Positions 49,891 through 63,900 of a stretch of DNA of 64,000 nucleotides are shown here, piece by piece. The stretch covers positions 30,838,738 to 30,902,737 of the forward strand of contig NC_090996.1 of assembly GCF_041146395.1 (NCBI RefSeq), given 5' to 3'. The first letter of the stretch is position 1. The number at the start of each line of letters is the position of its first letter. The notes under the pieces were generated by a model. It ran no database searches, was not told the DNA's origin, and saw only the letters and a list, made by a program, of their open reading frames with translations. The stretch comes from Eulemur rufifrons. Lineage: Eukaryota > Chordata > Mammalia > Primates > Lemuridae. The position numbers and the translations under genes are program-made.

Positions 49891-52844
49891 TTTCCAGCCG
49901 CCCATCAAAATAAGTAGCTCACTTTTCAACTTCCATTCTCATGCAAGACCCATCTTCTACCACTACTACAATCCCCAGCCCATCCTGGAAAAGTCCTAAG
50001 GAATCACAGAAGCAGGAAGGCCTCTAGTCTACAAAGAAGGAAAAATCATTTTCCCCCCTTTGCTATATCTTACAGAATCCAACTCATCAAAGGTTCTTAA
50101 CGTTACAGAATGAGAAACTATTCAAGTACGCGAGCTGGATGTACCAGGTGGTGTTCTGTGGTTACAAGGCCAGACTCTAGTGATAGCCAAGAAAGCAAAC
50201 GTCCCCCAGGAGCAACCAAAACAAAACAAAATAAAAACCAAACAACGAATACCACTGTTCAAGCAACTGAGCAAGAAAAATGTCCCTGTAAATACAGTCT
50301 CATAGACCACAAATGCTAATGAAAACCATTTATGCGGCTAGCAATAGCAGAATAGACATTTTGGCATCCTCTACAAAAAATCCCAAGTAAAAATCAGCAC
50401 TTTTCCTTGGGGAACTGAAAGAAAAATCCTCAAGTGCTGCTGCTGCTACTGTTTAATGATTTTCATCTCACCATCTCCAGCCTAAGCCACAGACAAAACT
50501 CTGTCTGGCCGGCACATCCACTGTTGGCAGCATTGTGACGGTACTGTGTTTTTATAAGAATTTCAGATATAAAACCCATCAAGCCCCCAAACTGAGATTT
50601 TTATGCATCTCGTTGATTTCTTTCTCCACTTAAAAATACAGAACTTGCCTGTTGTCAAACCCCGATGTCCAGCAGATATCAGGATTCAATAGACCTGCCC
50701 TATAGAGTGTTGGTTTTTATAAAGCGAGAACTCCTGACAACTGTGCTGTTTAGAAGGTGGGCTGTTGGGTGCACTGGGTTTTTCCAGCATGTAGGAAACG
50801 ATGCCCTAGAAGGCTTTCAGTGAAACCTGGAGTCACGACCTTTGTTGACCGAGCAGTTCTGATTTATCATTTTCTCTCTATGAGGAGGGGAGATTGGCTG
50901 GAAGATAATCTGACATTTGATTGATATGGGTGTCTCCTTTTTCATGCTTGATTCAAAATTCAGAGTTCAAATGGAACCTTATGAAGCATACAACATATTA
51001 TTAATATGGCCATCAAAGGAACAGGGATATCTCTCTCAATTTGAAATGTGATCGATAGCAATTCATTAAGAATTTACTCAGCAGCCACTCTAAATTAGAT
51101 AAGGTAGATGGAAACGCTTGCCATACTCATGCAAACTTTCGTTTTCTGTCGCTTCTTTTAGGAATAGTGTGTGTGGATCACCTGCTTACAAGGCAGGGTT
51201 TGTTAAGCCACGGAATGAAATCAATACCTATCAGGTTGTAACTTTTCCATGTGTGATCTATGATGCCGAAATATAACCTAAGACACACTGGGACAAGCAC
51301 AGGGTTTAACGGGGAAGATAGAAGCTTGGGAATACCAGCATATCCACAAACGATGCCTTTTAACATTTTAAAATCAACATTCTTTCCCATCCGTACTCCC
51401 ATCCCAAGCAGGCTCTCCCTTTTAGTTGCATGTGCCATTCTACTAAGGCTCTGAACACGTTAAATGACTCTTGAATCCCAGGAACATTCACCTGCCACTC
51501 CTAGCAATGCAATTAACCATCACTCTCCCCCTATTAGGCATTAGTGAAAGGTTAAGGATGTCGCCACCTCTCACAGTGAGAAGCAGAGATACTTGGATCT
51601 AAGGGTTGAGGAGGAGTGGAAACAGGGCATCATCAAAGGGGTTTTATAGAAATAGAGTGTGCCATTGCTTTAAAATGAGAGCATGCATACCTCTCGAACT
51701 CACCCGGTAAGACTTTAAACCCTTATAAATGCTGAGACTGACTATATACATAAAACTGACCCTGCCTTTTCGAAAAGAGAGGGCTGGGAGCACATTCCTA
51801 CCTCTCTGTCCTCCCTTTCATTCTTTGTCACCAGACTCTAACAGGGTGTGAAGCATTGGCAAATAAGCCTTCCTTTACTGCTGCATTCGTAAAAGGTAGC
51901 AGAGGAGTGTCTGTTTGTGAGGTTCAGGTGAATGTGCGTGTTTTTGAAGGTCATGACATGCTCAACTACACAGAGATGAGCAGTAATGTCCTCCCTCATT
52001 GGCTGAAAGCAAAACATTGGCAAAATTTCCTGGTAAGTGCTTTGGTCCTAATTTAGGCTTAAAACCAAAAACAAAAAGGAAAAACAAAAGAAATCTGGTG
52101 TTAGTTAAGGCACTCACCTATCTTGGCATTTAACCAAGTAATCCCATGCTAACGAAAGTTCAAAGTTAACTGTTCTGAACCACATCAAAGCAAAAAGACA
52201 GGCATTATTTTGATGGACACATCATGCAACTATGCAATTTCCAATGTCCTGGTCTCAAAAACAAAAGACTTTGTCTAAGTGCTGCTACTTGAGTTCTGTT
52301 TTAAGAGAAAGGAAATAGAGGATCTTTAGCTAATAGAATGAAGATCCCCTTCTTAGGAGACAGAGATAATTATATTCCTTAATGCCTCTAGCTTTATAGA
52401 TTCAGTCTTTGACAGCCTATTATATTCCATGAAGATCCCAAATAATTCACATATCAATTTCTGTGAACCCAGACATAATACGTCAGAAAACATGGAAGTC
52501 ACACATCTGTGTACCTAATCTCCCTGTTTGGTATTTTACCATAAAAGCACTGATTATACCGTGAGAGTTTACTGTGGATTCATCCAACACAGTGTTACTT
52601 TTCTGGTCCATGTATTATTAAAACCAGAAATAAAACATCAAAGTTAGCAAAATGCCTAATGTCTTCTTATATGGCAGAGCCTGAAGGCTTCAGCTATACT
52701 CCACAGATATATGATCTTTTTTTTTTTTTTTCTTAACTAAACTTTCTAGAGTGACCAACTGCAGCATGTGAAGAAGAAGGAAAAAAAAAAAAAAGGGATA
52801 TTGAGACTGGGATGGATGCATCAAGAAGTAGCAATGTTTGTTAC

Positions 52845-52897
52845 CTGCAGAGGTGTTACAAGAAATTTCATCTGCTGCAACGAAGACGAACTGATTT
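52845..52897 (-). CDS. RBFOX1: RBFOX1 alternative 53-nt exon (A53 / human exon 19)
   Basis: On the minus strand the exon is bounded by TTCTCTTCCAG at its 5' side and GTAACA at its 3' side and is exactly 53 nt. With the last two bases of the upstream codon (AG) it reads RNQFVFVAADEISCNTSA and leaves one G for the next exon. This is the known A53 exon of A2BP1/RBFOX1. Its inclusion shifts the frame of the next exon and yields the TALVP C-terminus, which is cytoplasmic; skipping yields the nuclear FAPY form, and neuronal depolarisation is reported to favour skipping (established). The donor GTAACA is weak, as expected for a regulated exon. A T14-CC-TTCTTCTT tract followed by a CAG lies 51-86 nt downstream, and a TGCATG (53074-53079) lies 177 nt upstream. 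No frame damage is seen. Confidence 0.95.
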
Positions 52898-53073
52898 CTG
52901 GAAGAGAAGATAAAATTCACAATACTGCTCGCTCAGGGGGAAATGTGCTCTCTGCCAATTGGCTTGATGTGTACAGATGAGGGGAGGGAAGGGGGCTGCG
53001 TTTGAACGGATGTTGCAAGGAAATGTGCGGATGTACCTTGGACTTAGAGAGTTTAGAAAGATCATGAAATAGG

Positions 53074-53079
53074 CATGCA
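53074..53079 (-). promoter_or_regulatory. TGCATG RBFOX motif upstream of the 53-nt exon
   Basis: UGCAUG in the pre-mRNA 177 nt upstream of the A53 acceptor; further copies lie at 52223-52228 and 51128-51133 in the downstream intron. Hexamers of this kind occur by chance every few kb, so function is unproven. Confidence 0.3.
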
Positions 53080-54845
53080 GGGACCTCTTAAAGGAAATCA
53101 TGGCGATGTCAGAGTATGGACCATGTACAAGCTGTTGCACCGAATATTAATACTAGGTGTTACCAAAACATCATGCCAGGATATGTTTCTAAAGCTAGAG
53201 CATTTCTAATTGCACTTATATGGATTTCTATGCTAAAAGGAGATTACATTTAAAAAAATTATAAACTATCAATAAATAAAAAGGGTATATGCTACAGCTA
53301 GCTAGGAAAATTATAAAATTCCAGACTTTATTATTATAATATCAAAATTTTTTCTAAAAGGAAAGAAAACCAAATGCTGTCATTTCAAAAAAGAATTTTA
53401 TATGGTGCCGTGTTATGGATAATAATTTCCTCCTCAAACTAGGCTTGCTATATAAAGAAGGTAAGAGAACTCATCAATTGAAAAGAAAAAAAAAACCCCA
53501 TCTTGCCAAATTATTTTTAATGATGCTGTATTAAAAAGAAAATATGAAGGGAAAATGCTATTTTACTTTGATTTAGTAAACCCAGAAAGATGATAAAACT
53601 CTCTTAAGATGTTTCCAGCTGTGACAGTTCCACCATGTAATGTGTTCTAATTCAGAGGTACTGTTTATTTCCCTAGAAATAAGAATGTCTGTGTCAGGCA
53701 GATTATAAAAACGGCCCAATGAGGTTAGCTAGGCTCTTAAATGCCTCAACAGCACCATTAGAGAGGCTTTGGTTTCTCATTTGTTAGATTTTACTGTGCA
53801 TGTGGATCATCAAAACCAAGATAAATGCATTTTTTTTTTGGTCTTAGTGTGATTGGTTTTGTTGAAATGTTTCAATGCTTCAAAAAATAGTGATTGAGCA
53901 TTTCTTAAAACATCTTAAGACAGTTTCACTGTTGCAAGAGATATACCCTGGCCATTTGAATATTCCCCTAGAATCTAACATTCACTTGAAAATTTTAGTC
54001 ATTTCTACACCAATAAAATCTATGCAAAATTATACATGCTGTGAGAATAATATTTTTTAAAAATGTTTTTCTTCCACATAACAAAAGTCATGATTAAGTT
54101 CATGTATCACCTTTCTTAAAACAATGTGTTCCTGTCATTGGAGTTTTGCCCTCTTTCTGTTCTGAGGCAGACCTTTTGAACCCCATCAATATCTGGCTTC
54201 AGATTCCCTAGGTTTGAAGAGCAATAACATTAATATCCCTGGAACCAAAGGAGATATTTTGGTTGGATATTTGCTTTGACTTACTCACCTTTGCTGTACA
54301 AAAGGGGCGGTAAGACATGGGCACTCCTAGTTACAGGTGTGGTCTTCTCAGGTACGCCAAATAAGTACCTGGAAGGACCTCTATTTACATGGTGCCCACA
54401 AGAAGAACACTACTATGGCCAAGAATGGCCAGCTGGTTTACCCAAAGGGGTAAGCTCTTTGAAATAGGCGTTCACGTACCTACGAGGCAGAGCTTAACTC
54501 GTTAGGCTGCTCTGTCCAATTCATACTCCCTAACCCTAGAAGATATCGCTAGCTTGGGTTCCATTTCTGTCTTTTCCCTAAGGAACTGTCCAGTGTGCTA
54601 AACATGAGGAAAGTCATTTGTAAGTAACCAACACAGACATAAAATGGTGATTGAAAGAATAGGAAAACATTTTAAAATGCAACCTACAAGTATGATTATA
54701 AAGACATTAGTCCTGTTTTTTAAATTATTCCAGAATTTTATAATATAGAATGATGCCCCTGAAAATATGCTTTTTGAGCCTGTGCACTTCACTCTTAAGA
54801 AAGAAAAGCTACCATTTGTTTCCTTCCTTTTCTCTCTTTTTTAGT

Positions 54846-54882
54846 AATCTATATATATCAATATATATATGTATATATATAT
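54846..54882. repeat. (TA)n stretch
   Basis: Imperfect TATATA tract. Confidence 0.75.
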
Positions 54883-55654
54883 TTTACCCACAGTGTCTAT
54901 ACAATTCCTGAGCAAGTTTCAAAACCAAAGGGACTACTTCCTTTCACCCTCTTCAAAGCAGTTGGCTTCGATGACTTCTGACTATAAAATCAAATCTACC
55001 TCAAAGCCCAAAGAGTTATCAACAGTGATATTTAAAAGATATGCCATGGATTCTACAGCAATGCCAAAGGAGTTACAAAAATGTTTTTGGTTTTATTTTT
55101 TAACCCACATAAACCACCCAATCATATCCCAGAAAGGTCACCATAAACAGCCAGAAAAGTGCCTTTCTATAGAGTTCATTAATCTCATGAATTCAACCTG
55201 CGTGGTCACCCCTCCCTCTGACCTATGCTTTTATCAACCGACTATAAGTGCAATTAATAGCAAATATCTACCAAGTCAGAGACTGGTTGGGGTGGCCCAC
55301 ATGTAAGGCATTCTGGTAGGCTTCTAAGGCACAGATTTCATATTGGTGTCTATATCAACTGTGTCACGCCAATTTTATTTACAGTTGTTTCTCCTACCTT
55401 GAACTTTAAGACAGATTACGTAGAAGGCCCATAAATGGATTATCTATGACCCTCTCTATGAAGCCATTTACCCCAAATGACGAGAGGGTGAGATGATGAA
55501 GGAGATTAATGACATAGCTGAGAAGTCTGCTATTCCCAAACAAATTTAGGAAAAATGAAACGATCAGAGCAATGCAGGTGTGCTCCGAATCGTGGGGCCG
55601 CCTCGCAGGAGGAGAAAGAAGGCTGTACCAGGGTCTGTGTCTTTATGCAAATCC

Positions 55655-55770
55655 CTGCGGGTTCTGGTTTAACTGATCAGGGTAGGATCTGAAAAGCAGC
55701 AGTTTAGAAAATGCTCTTCAGGCGATTCCAACACGTGGCCACAGCTGAGAAGCAGTGGTGTGGCGCAGAT
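55655..55770 (+). repeat. MER5-like relic
   Basis: GGTTCTGGTTTAACTGATCA, GGCGATTCCAACACGTGGCC, AGCTGAGAAGCAGTG resemble MER5-type hAT relics. Confidence 0.5.
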
Positions 55771-56224
55771 GCAGAGTGGTAAGGGAGTGGAATCACCGAA
55801 TTCCTTGCACCTCTTGCTTCTTTTTGTAACTTCTATTTGGCCTCCAGAGCAACCTCGCTATACTTGGACTTCTGAGGATGCAACCACAGAAACTTGATAC
55901 TGTGTCCAGGAAATGTTACTTTCTAGATGTCTGTTAGGAGAACTGACTTTAAACCTCTGTCTGAAAGAGAAACTGGCCCACGGTGGCTACCATGTCACAC
56001 TCTCTGTATTTGATTCCCCACCTCTTCCTCTTATTTTACCATTGCCTATGGATTTACACAAGATCATCTTTGCCCCGTCTTTCCATTCTTCCTTCGGAGT
56101 CTGCATCTAATTCTATCTTTACCAATTCTTCCACCATTAATTCCGATTTTCAACCTCTCCTTCTACTCTAACATTTCTAAAACTTCCCTGAAGAATCACT
56201 TCGAATACTTTTTTTTTTTCAAAT

Positions 56225-56425
56225 TTCTTGCTGAGACTTTAGTGAGCATCAGATCACCTAGCATTCTTGTTAAAAGCAGGTTCCTGGGTTCCAACCCTGA
56301 TCACCTCAATCAGAATTCCCAGAAGAGAGATACGGTAATTTACACATTTAATAAGAACCCAGACCTGGCTATTGACCAGCTCAAGGGGACACGACTCTCA
56401 CTGTGCTCTAGACAGCAAGTGTCCC
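56225..56425 (+). repeat. MER5-like relic
   Basis: GCATCAGATCACCTAGCATT, CTTGTTAAAAGCAGGTTCCT, TCAATCAGAATTCCCAGAAG. Confidence 0.55.
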
Positions 56426-56689
56426 TAATGAGGGAATGATGACTCCAGCTACTTCTTACCATGAAGAAGTTTGGGAATCTTGCTGAGAAATCTGCAAGTT
56501 CATTCTCATTTTCTTTGCAAAGCTCACCTTTCCCAGGAAGATTGTTTGACCTGGGAAGGCTTTGTGGGAGAAGAGAGAATTACTAATTTATGAAACATAA
56601 AGAAATGGTCAATTATTGAGGACAACGGAAAGGCTACGTTTGTCTTGGCTTTTAGGAATGTTGATTGCAAAGGCTACTACTTGACATTG

Positions 56690-56905
56690 ATCGAGCTCTT
56701 ATCTATGTCAGGAAGTTGCCGAGTGTCATACCTACGTATTCATTTTTTTTTCCAATCCCCTTTCCATCTCCATCTTTATAGATGAGGAAACTGAGGCATA
56801 GAAAGGTTGTATAATGTGAGCAAGCTGCTAAGTGGTGGAGGTGAAATCTGAACACACTTGGCTTGGCTCAAGACCCTGGCTCTTAATTCTCTAAGGTTCT
56901 GTGTA
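56690..56905 (-). repeat. MIR relic
   Basis: Antisense MIR: CTTTATAGATGAGGAAACTG, AGGCATAGAAAGGTTGTATA, GCTGCTAAGTGGTGGAGGTG. Confidence 0.7.
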
Positions 56906-57624
56906 GGGGCATTAGGGGCATTCACATGTAGGGTATTCAATCAGCAGGGGGTGTGATGTCTCCATGGAGGAATTTCTTAATATCGCTCTGAATCTTCCAT
57001 TCCTCTGAGACAACATAATATAGTGTTTAGATTCCTATTTAAATATGATATGACTGAGGTTTGAGAGAAATAAGGATAGTCTGCTTTAACCACAACTGGA
57101 CATGATGGAGTAGCATATGCCATGGTCTTTTTATTCTTGTATCTCCAGACTTGCTTATCTTTAAAGATGGTTTCATAGGTCAACCATCTAGACTCTATAG
57201 CTGCCTCAGCTGGTGGTGCATTTAAATTAGTCCTATAGACTGCCATACAACACTCTCCTATTCGACTTTTTTCCTTAGGCTACATCTCATCTCTTTGCAA
57301 TCTTATTTCTTCTAAAAATTACCCATGGCTGAATTCTAAGAGTCAATTAAAAATAGTAGCCAGCCAAGATTGCTGGAGGGGATGTACGAGACTAGCTCTC
57401 AAGTCACGGAGTGAAATTCTGGTACAGGCAAGTGGAAGGCCAGACAGTCAATGTTTCCTGCATTAAAAATAAAACTGGTTTTAAGTTTCATTGTTAAAGA
57501 TTCTGGTCAATTCTCATTCTTTGGCCTCTTATTTCTGCTATATCACTATTGTTAAATAAAACTCAGGACTGGTATCATTCATAGCAAGATTCTTCTTGTA
57601 TCCAATGCTCTCAATACTGAACCT

Positions 57625-57627
<3 letters not shown>

Positions 57628-57666
<39 letters not shown>
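57628..57666. repeat. (CA)n microsatellite
   Basis: About 19 uninterrupted CA units, likely polymorphic. Confidence 0.95.
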
Positions 57667-57668
<2 letters not shown>

Positions 57669-57829
57669 TGTGTATTTAAACCCCTCCAAGGACATCCACT
57701 AGAAAATCCCTACAGCCAAGAAGCTGGCCTTCTGGCCTGGGAGAGTAGCCAACATATCCCAAGACAGTAGTGAGACAAAGTCAAAGTCTTTCTACCTGTA
57801 GATTCTGGGGTATCTATATTGGTTCTAAG

Positions 57830-58030
57830 GCAGAGGTTCTCAACCCTGACTGCCCAGCTAGGATTTTGTTTTTTTACAAAAAAAATTTCAGCTGGGATTT
57901 TTAAAAAATAACATAACAATGACCAGACCCATTCACCAATCATTTAAGTCAGAATCTTTGAGAGTGGTCCCCACGTACAGGTAGTGCCTGAAAGGCCCCT
58001 CAGGTGATGCTAAACTGTCAGTCTGTCAGC
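57830..58030 (+). repeat. MER5-like relic
   Basis: GAGGTTCTCAACCCTGACTG at the left and CCTCAGGTGATGCTAAAC near the right. Confidence 0.55.
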
Positions 58031-59194
58031 ATGGAGAACTCATCTCTCAGTGAATGAACACTTCTCTGAATATGGGTGTCCTCCAATTGCAGGAAACAGA
58101 GACTTGTGTCTCCTAGGTTTACAGTAAATGACACTGGTTTGATGTTAACATTTTATAATTATTGATTATTGGCAATTATAATATATCTTACTCATTGTAT
58201 CATTTATAATTTGTAATCATTTTATAACTATGCTTAACAGGAAGCTTCCTTTTATACATGTAAAATTAAGGTGGAAATCCAGAATAATCAGGTTATTCTT
58301 ATTATTCATCTTAAAAACTTGCTGGAAGAGCCATATGGAATTCAGCCATGAGTGTTTTCTGAATATTGAACATAATATGCAGAAATAAGATGCTCCTCTT
58401 AAAATTCTTATTGCTGACTTCACTAAAGAGTTGCTCATGCCATTCATTCAACCCTCAGACAGTAAATGAGGAGTTTGCCTCATAGCAGGCACTGAGCTAA
58501 GCCTGGGGGGACTGATACTGTACTCACAGCCTTTAAGTCACTGTGGAGTATCTGTATTGGGCTTGCCTGTCCAGAAGCTCATAATCTAATTTATATGTCA
58601 ATTTTATCACCTAGAGAGGGGGACTTGCCTGTAATCAGTATTTTACCTCCCTTCCCACATGCAGTACTAATACTCTTCCAGAATGGGACAAACCCCATTC
58701 AGATTCATATATTTTTTCCTACCATGTTATTTTTATTCATATTTTAGCCCTGTGTCATAAGTAGTTCAACAGGCTGTGGCAAACTATAGAACGAGGAAGG
58801 GCATCAACAAACAAGCAAGCAAATAACCAAATAGATCGACTACAGAATGCTCTAAAAGGATCTATGCTGATCCCTTTCTGAAAAAGGGAAAATATATTAA
58901 AATATATATAAAAACATTTAGACACAGTTCCTATTGCTAACATTGCATACGTTAAAAAAAAAAAACCAAAAAAACCTTAAATGGCAAAGGAGATAAGGGC
59001 TGTGACTCTGTCCCCAATTTGAATATTCTACCAAAAAAGCTCTGAGTTTTGGAAATTCAAATCCAAGTACGTCTTCACTACCCGGAGACCTTGAGAACAG
59101 TCTACTTTTGTCATTTCAGTTCTCCCCACATTTAACATTCTCCCTGGTTCCCTCTCTACTTCTTTCCTAGGCTCAGGCGAAGAGAGCTAACTAA

Positions 59195-59350
59195 TCATGA
59201 CTCTGGAAGCCACGCCCTGTCACGTACAAGCCGCATTCCACTCGAAAAATCATTTCACCTTTCTGGGCCTCAGTTTCCTCATTTGGAAAATGGGGATAAA
59301 AGAGTGCATGACCATTTGTGCAGACTGAATGAGACAAGGAATGTAAAGTC
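59195..59350 (+). repeat. MIR relic
   Basis: Sense MIR: TTCTGGGCCTCAGTTTCCTC, ATTTGGAAAATGGGGATAAA. Confidence 0.7.
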
Positions 59351-59879
59351 ACTGTATTGGGACAAAAAATGGGCTTTTTTTTTGCTTTAGGCTGTGTAGA
59401 CTCAGCATACAAAGGATACAAATTCTATTTCTCTCCTTATCCAAAGAAATAGGCAGGCAACTGGTTTTTACAAAAGTCTAAAGCAGTGTTAACTTGGGGG
59501 TTGGGTTTACACTGGGAGACAGGCCATTTCTCCTACAAAGCTGATGCATCCGGGTAGCCTGAGTTGCTCCCTGGGCAGAAAAGAGAATTAATGTCCAAGG
59601 AAAAGGATTAACAGGAAGGACAGGCTATTTGATCCCATGGTTCCCAACGTCTGTTGCCCAACCTATTTTTTTTATATTCCTAGGGTGGAAGTCAAGATTT
59701 AAAAACAAAACCAAAATTACTTAGCTAAAACCTGTTTCCACAGGAAAATCCTTTTTTTTAAAAAAAAAATCAATAGCCAAAAAAAAAAAAGAAAAGAAAA
59801 CCATCATTCAGTGATGCTGATACTACTATTACTAGTACTACTAATTTCTACTGCTACTAATATCCTGACTGCTCCTAAC

Positions 59880-60070
59880 TGTCAGGTTCCATCTGAGGGG
59901 CCTTCTGTTCATGACCACAATTAATTCTCACAACAACCCAATGAGGCCATGACCACTCATTATTCCCACTTTATAGATGAGGCAGCTGAAGATCAAATAG
60001 TTCAATGAGCCTTCCCAAATTACCTTATGCAGTAGCTCACTCTACTGAAATTCAGATCCTGGTCTAAAGC
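59880..60070 (-). repeat. MIR relic
   Basis: Antisense MIR: CACAACAACCCAATGAGGCC, TTTATAGATGAGGCAGCTGA. Confidence 0.65.
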
Positions 60071-60844
60071 TACATCTGGGATTATATTCTATGTATCGAT
60101 AGCAATGATTTTCTACTGCATATATAAATCAAAGAGTACATACAGTAAGTATAAAAGATCCTGTTTCAAATCCTGACACAGCCCAGCCACCTATAAGTCC
60201 TGGGCTGTTGAGCAAGGCACAGATTCCCACAATGTCAGTGTTACAATGGGTCTTAGAAACTGCCTACTCTAAAAATGACCTTGCACTTTTAAACGCATTT
60301 AATTTACTTGCAACTGCCTCTACATATTTAATGCTTACACATACTAGCATACACTCTCAAACATCTGTCAGTCGGCAACATTTGTACTATCTCTTTCAGT
60401 TAATAACATTCACTTTCTTCATCTCTTTCTGACTCTAATTGGGATGATGCTCTCATTTAGCATATGAAAAAACTGAGGATCAATAAAGTTAAGATAGATC
60501 AGATGGGTCCAGGGTCCATTGTATACTGGTGTGAATCTATTGTGTAATCAACAAGATTATTAGCACAAAATCACTTTCTCTACCCATGGATCTTTGGGGG
60601 GATAAAGAAAGGATTGTGGCCCTAGGCCAGTTGAGGGAAGAAGTCAAAACAGAATTGATTTTGAGGGATGCCTAACCATGGATAGCTCTTATTTTCTCAC
60701 TGAAGAAAGGGGAGTAGATAGGCGATGGCAATAACCCAATAATTTACAAAGACAAATCCTCTTAGATTCTGCAAGGTTTGTGGAGGTAGAACCCTGTGTC
60801 GACATTATTTACTGTACATTGGGGTAGAACTGGAGCTTGTCTTC

Positions 60845-60995
60845 TAAAGCAGAACTTCTCAAACTTCATCCATATCACTCTGAAATTGTGAAAGTGCAGG
60901 TTCTGGTTTAGCAGGGCTGGGGTGGGACTTGAGATTCTACATTCTCGCAAGTGCCTGGTGAGGCAGAGATTGTTGGTCTGGAAACTACACTTTGC
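60845..60995 (+). repeat. MER5A-like relic
   Basis: GCAGAACTTCTCAAACTTCA, GGGCTGGGGTGGGACTTGAG, then GGAAACTACACTTTGCATAG. Confidence 0.65.
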
Positions 60996-63900
60996 ATAGC
61001 AAGGCTCTTAAGACTTTGAAAATGACCCAGGCACAACTTGAAGTTTCATAAGAGAATAAGGTAGTCACCTTTTCACCCTTTTAGTTGTGAATTTTAAGTT
61101 TGGGAGTGAGAAATTGAAGAAAATAAACAAGAATAGTATGGAAACTATCATTCTGGGGAAGCAAGGGAGCTGGTATTTCCAGGATGAATTTTTAAAATGC
61201 CCACCATCCCTATGACCTGGGCTCATAATCTACTTCTCTAACAATGTAGAAATGGTGAAGAAAACAAGTTCTTCATGTTTGAACACATTCTAAAATTTTA
61301 CATCACAAAATTAGAACAGTGAAAGGAGTCAAGAAGGGAGAGGCTGCTAGAAGCATCGAACAATCTTAGTTTTCCATCTAAAGGAATTCCAGGCCTGCAA
61401 AAGTAGGGGGAACCACTGATTAAGGTTCTCAGACATGTGGTATTATTTTTATAATTTTAGGCCAAAGCATTTCCATCTAAACAGTTCATTAAGAGAAAAG
61501 GCTGTTTGGCTTTATATGTCACCTCCCTGAAATTTATTAATCTATTTGAAAAGTCACACATCATAATGCAGCAACAATTAGCCTGGAAACAATGACAAAA
61601 TCGACTACTTATCCCGGATAGAGGTTCTCTCTTGCTCTCACCCAACAAACTCCAAGCTCCCCAAACCCTGATAGGAGTCCCTCCTCTAAATGTTTTGTGT
61701 GTTAAACACAAAATGCACTACAGTTGTGAGGACATTCTAATTCGAGAGGAGTCAATCGTTGGGCTTCACACCAAGGAGAAAAATCAAAAGAAGCCATTTA
61801 TTTCTGCCTCATGACTTCCCATGCATTTGAGATCATCTTGAAATAGAAATCAGTTCTTACAGAATAGAATTCAACTTGTGTCCATAGGTATAGTGTCAGA
61901 GCTTGCTCTGATAACTTTAAAGGAAATACTAGACCTTTTTAGAAAAAAGCTCCACCGTATCCCCAAAGACAGCATCTATAGTATACCCCCCTAAGGACTA
62001 AATAAACGGATAATTAAAACCCAGTCAACCAAACAAGAAAAACCAAGGCCAAGAAGTGGTGGGGTTTCACTTTTATTTGTGCTACATGCACAAATGCTTT
62101 CTGAGCTAAGATTCCATCTTGTGTATGTTCTCTTTTTCTACTTTCCTAGAATCCTGTCTTCCAAGAGGGAGGTTCTTTATCTGCAATGGCAATGGCTCAT
62201 CACGGGCCTTGGCGTGTTCTCAACAGACCTACCTCTAGAAAGCCGCTTCCTCACACCTGCCTCTAAACGCTTCACCGTTGACGGGCTCTGATGGTGCTAC
62301 TTAAAAGATAGGCTTTATTTGCTTTTTTGTGGCCTATCAAGTCAATGATCTGCAACCTGAAAAGTGTGCAATTAGGCCATGACATGACCAAAGGAGTTGT
62401 TACACCTTGTCTTGTCACTGGCAAAAATGTCTACCCACGTGGCTGTGACAGCCATGGTTTGTTGGGTTTGGAAATTCCTTTAATATCTCCCCAACTCCTT
62501 GTTGGTCCAGTCTGTTGACTATTATAGGATTGGTTCTTTTTTTCTTTTTTTAAACTGCTTCAATTACATATTCATCCAATAGTGCACAACGGTTGTTTAG
62601 AAGCCATTATAGACTATGGACCAAAGGCAATTAGTTCTTGAAACAAAAACTTGAGCACCATCTCTCTTAACATGTATATGTATGTACATGATGTCTAAAA
62701 ATTAAAAATAAAAGCAGCTCAGGAAATATATCTATCAGTAACAACCACAGTGCTTCTTAGCATTGAGAGCTTGGCACCCGTAAACCCAAGTTTCAAAAAT
62801 TACAGGGACGCTACTTACTGCCAAGAGCTATACATTCCCTTCTTCACTATTTCAGAGCCATCTCAATTGCCTTCAAATGAAATCAGTGACAATCTACAGA
62901 GCAGGTGATGAGAAAATATAATTATCACAATTTTTTTTTCTTGGAGAATACCCAGTTGGAATCATTTTAAAGGGAGCACTACCATATATACTGGAAGTTT
63001 TATTAAAGAAATTTATTTTTGGCCGGCATGTGTGCCTTGTAATGGGAATCTCACAGGCATACATATTTCTTTCTTAGCTACCCTAAAGCTGTCTGGAACA
63101 ATTAGTTTTACTTTCTCTCCCTGAGGGGGCCCTGAATCACCAAAAAAAGCAAATGAATCTGTTAAGAAACTGAACTTTAAATAAGAAAGAAAAATAAGGA
63201 TAAATAAAGATAAGAGTCTATGTACATATATATATATACACACATACATATGTTTGACCTGGAGTTCTAATAAAAACGTGGACAGCCTTTTCTAGACACT
63301 GTGGCACAGAAGGATATGAATAAAGACATTAGTGACTCATTTCTGCTACATCTTGTTACAACTTGACAGATCGTCTTTTTTTAAAATTGCAGAAGCCAGG
63401 AGAGCTCATGAAGATGAGTGAAAATAACAGAAGAGATTTAAAAAAAAAAGAAAAAAAAAAAACCAAGAGGAAGACCAACTTCAACAAAGCACCATCAGAA
63501 AAGGTCTAGAGAAATGATTGCAGCTCACTGCCATGTTTTGACTCAACAGTCTAGAATCTAACTCCAGAATGGCTCCATCCTGCTCCCGGGTCCTGATCTC
63601 AACTGGGGAGATGGCATGGGCTACTCCTCTGTCTCCTGGAACCTCCATGAACTACACCCTCAGCTCTTGGTTGATTTGAAAATACCACCCTTGGCATCAC
63701 GAACTTTTACAATGCTCTCACTACATTTTTTCAACAGCAGAGTTCTCCAAAAGGACTGAAAATGTAAATAAAATACATACGGAGTCTAGCATAAGGCTGC
63801 CAGTGTTTCCTTTGCCAAGTAAGAACATTAAAAACAACATTGATTATTAAATACATAAAGCTACCATTTGCTATTGTTGTAATTTTATGAACTAAATCTA

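Noticed and set aside
52690..52920. 76-codon minus-strand ORF containing RNQFVFVAADEISCNTSA as one unspliced protein
   Set aside because: Only the 53 nt between the AG and GT borders match RBFOX1; both ends of the ORF are intronic read-through.
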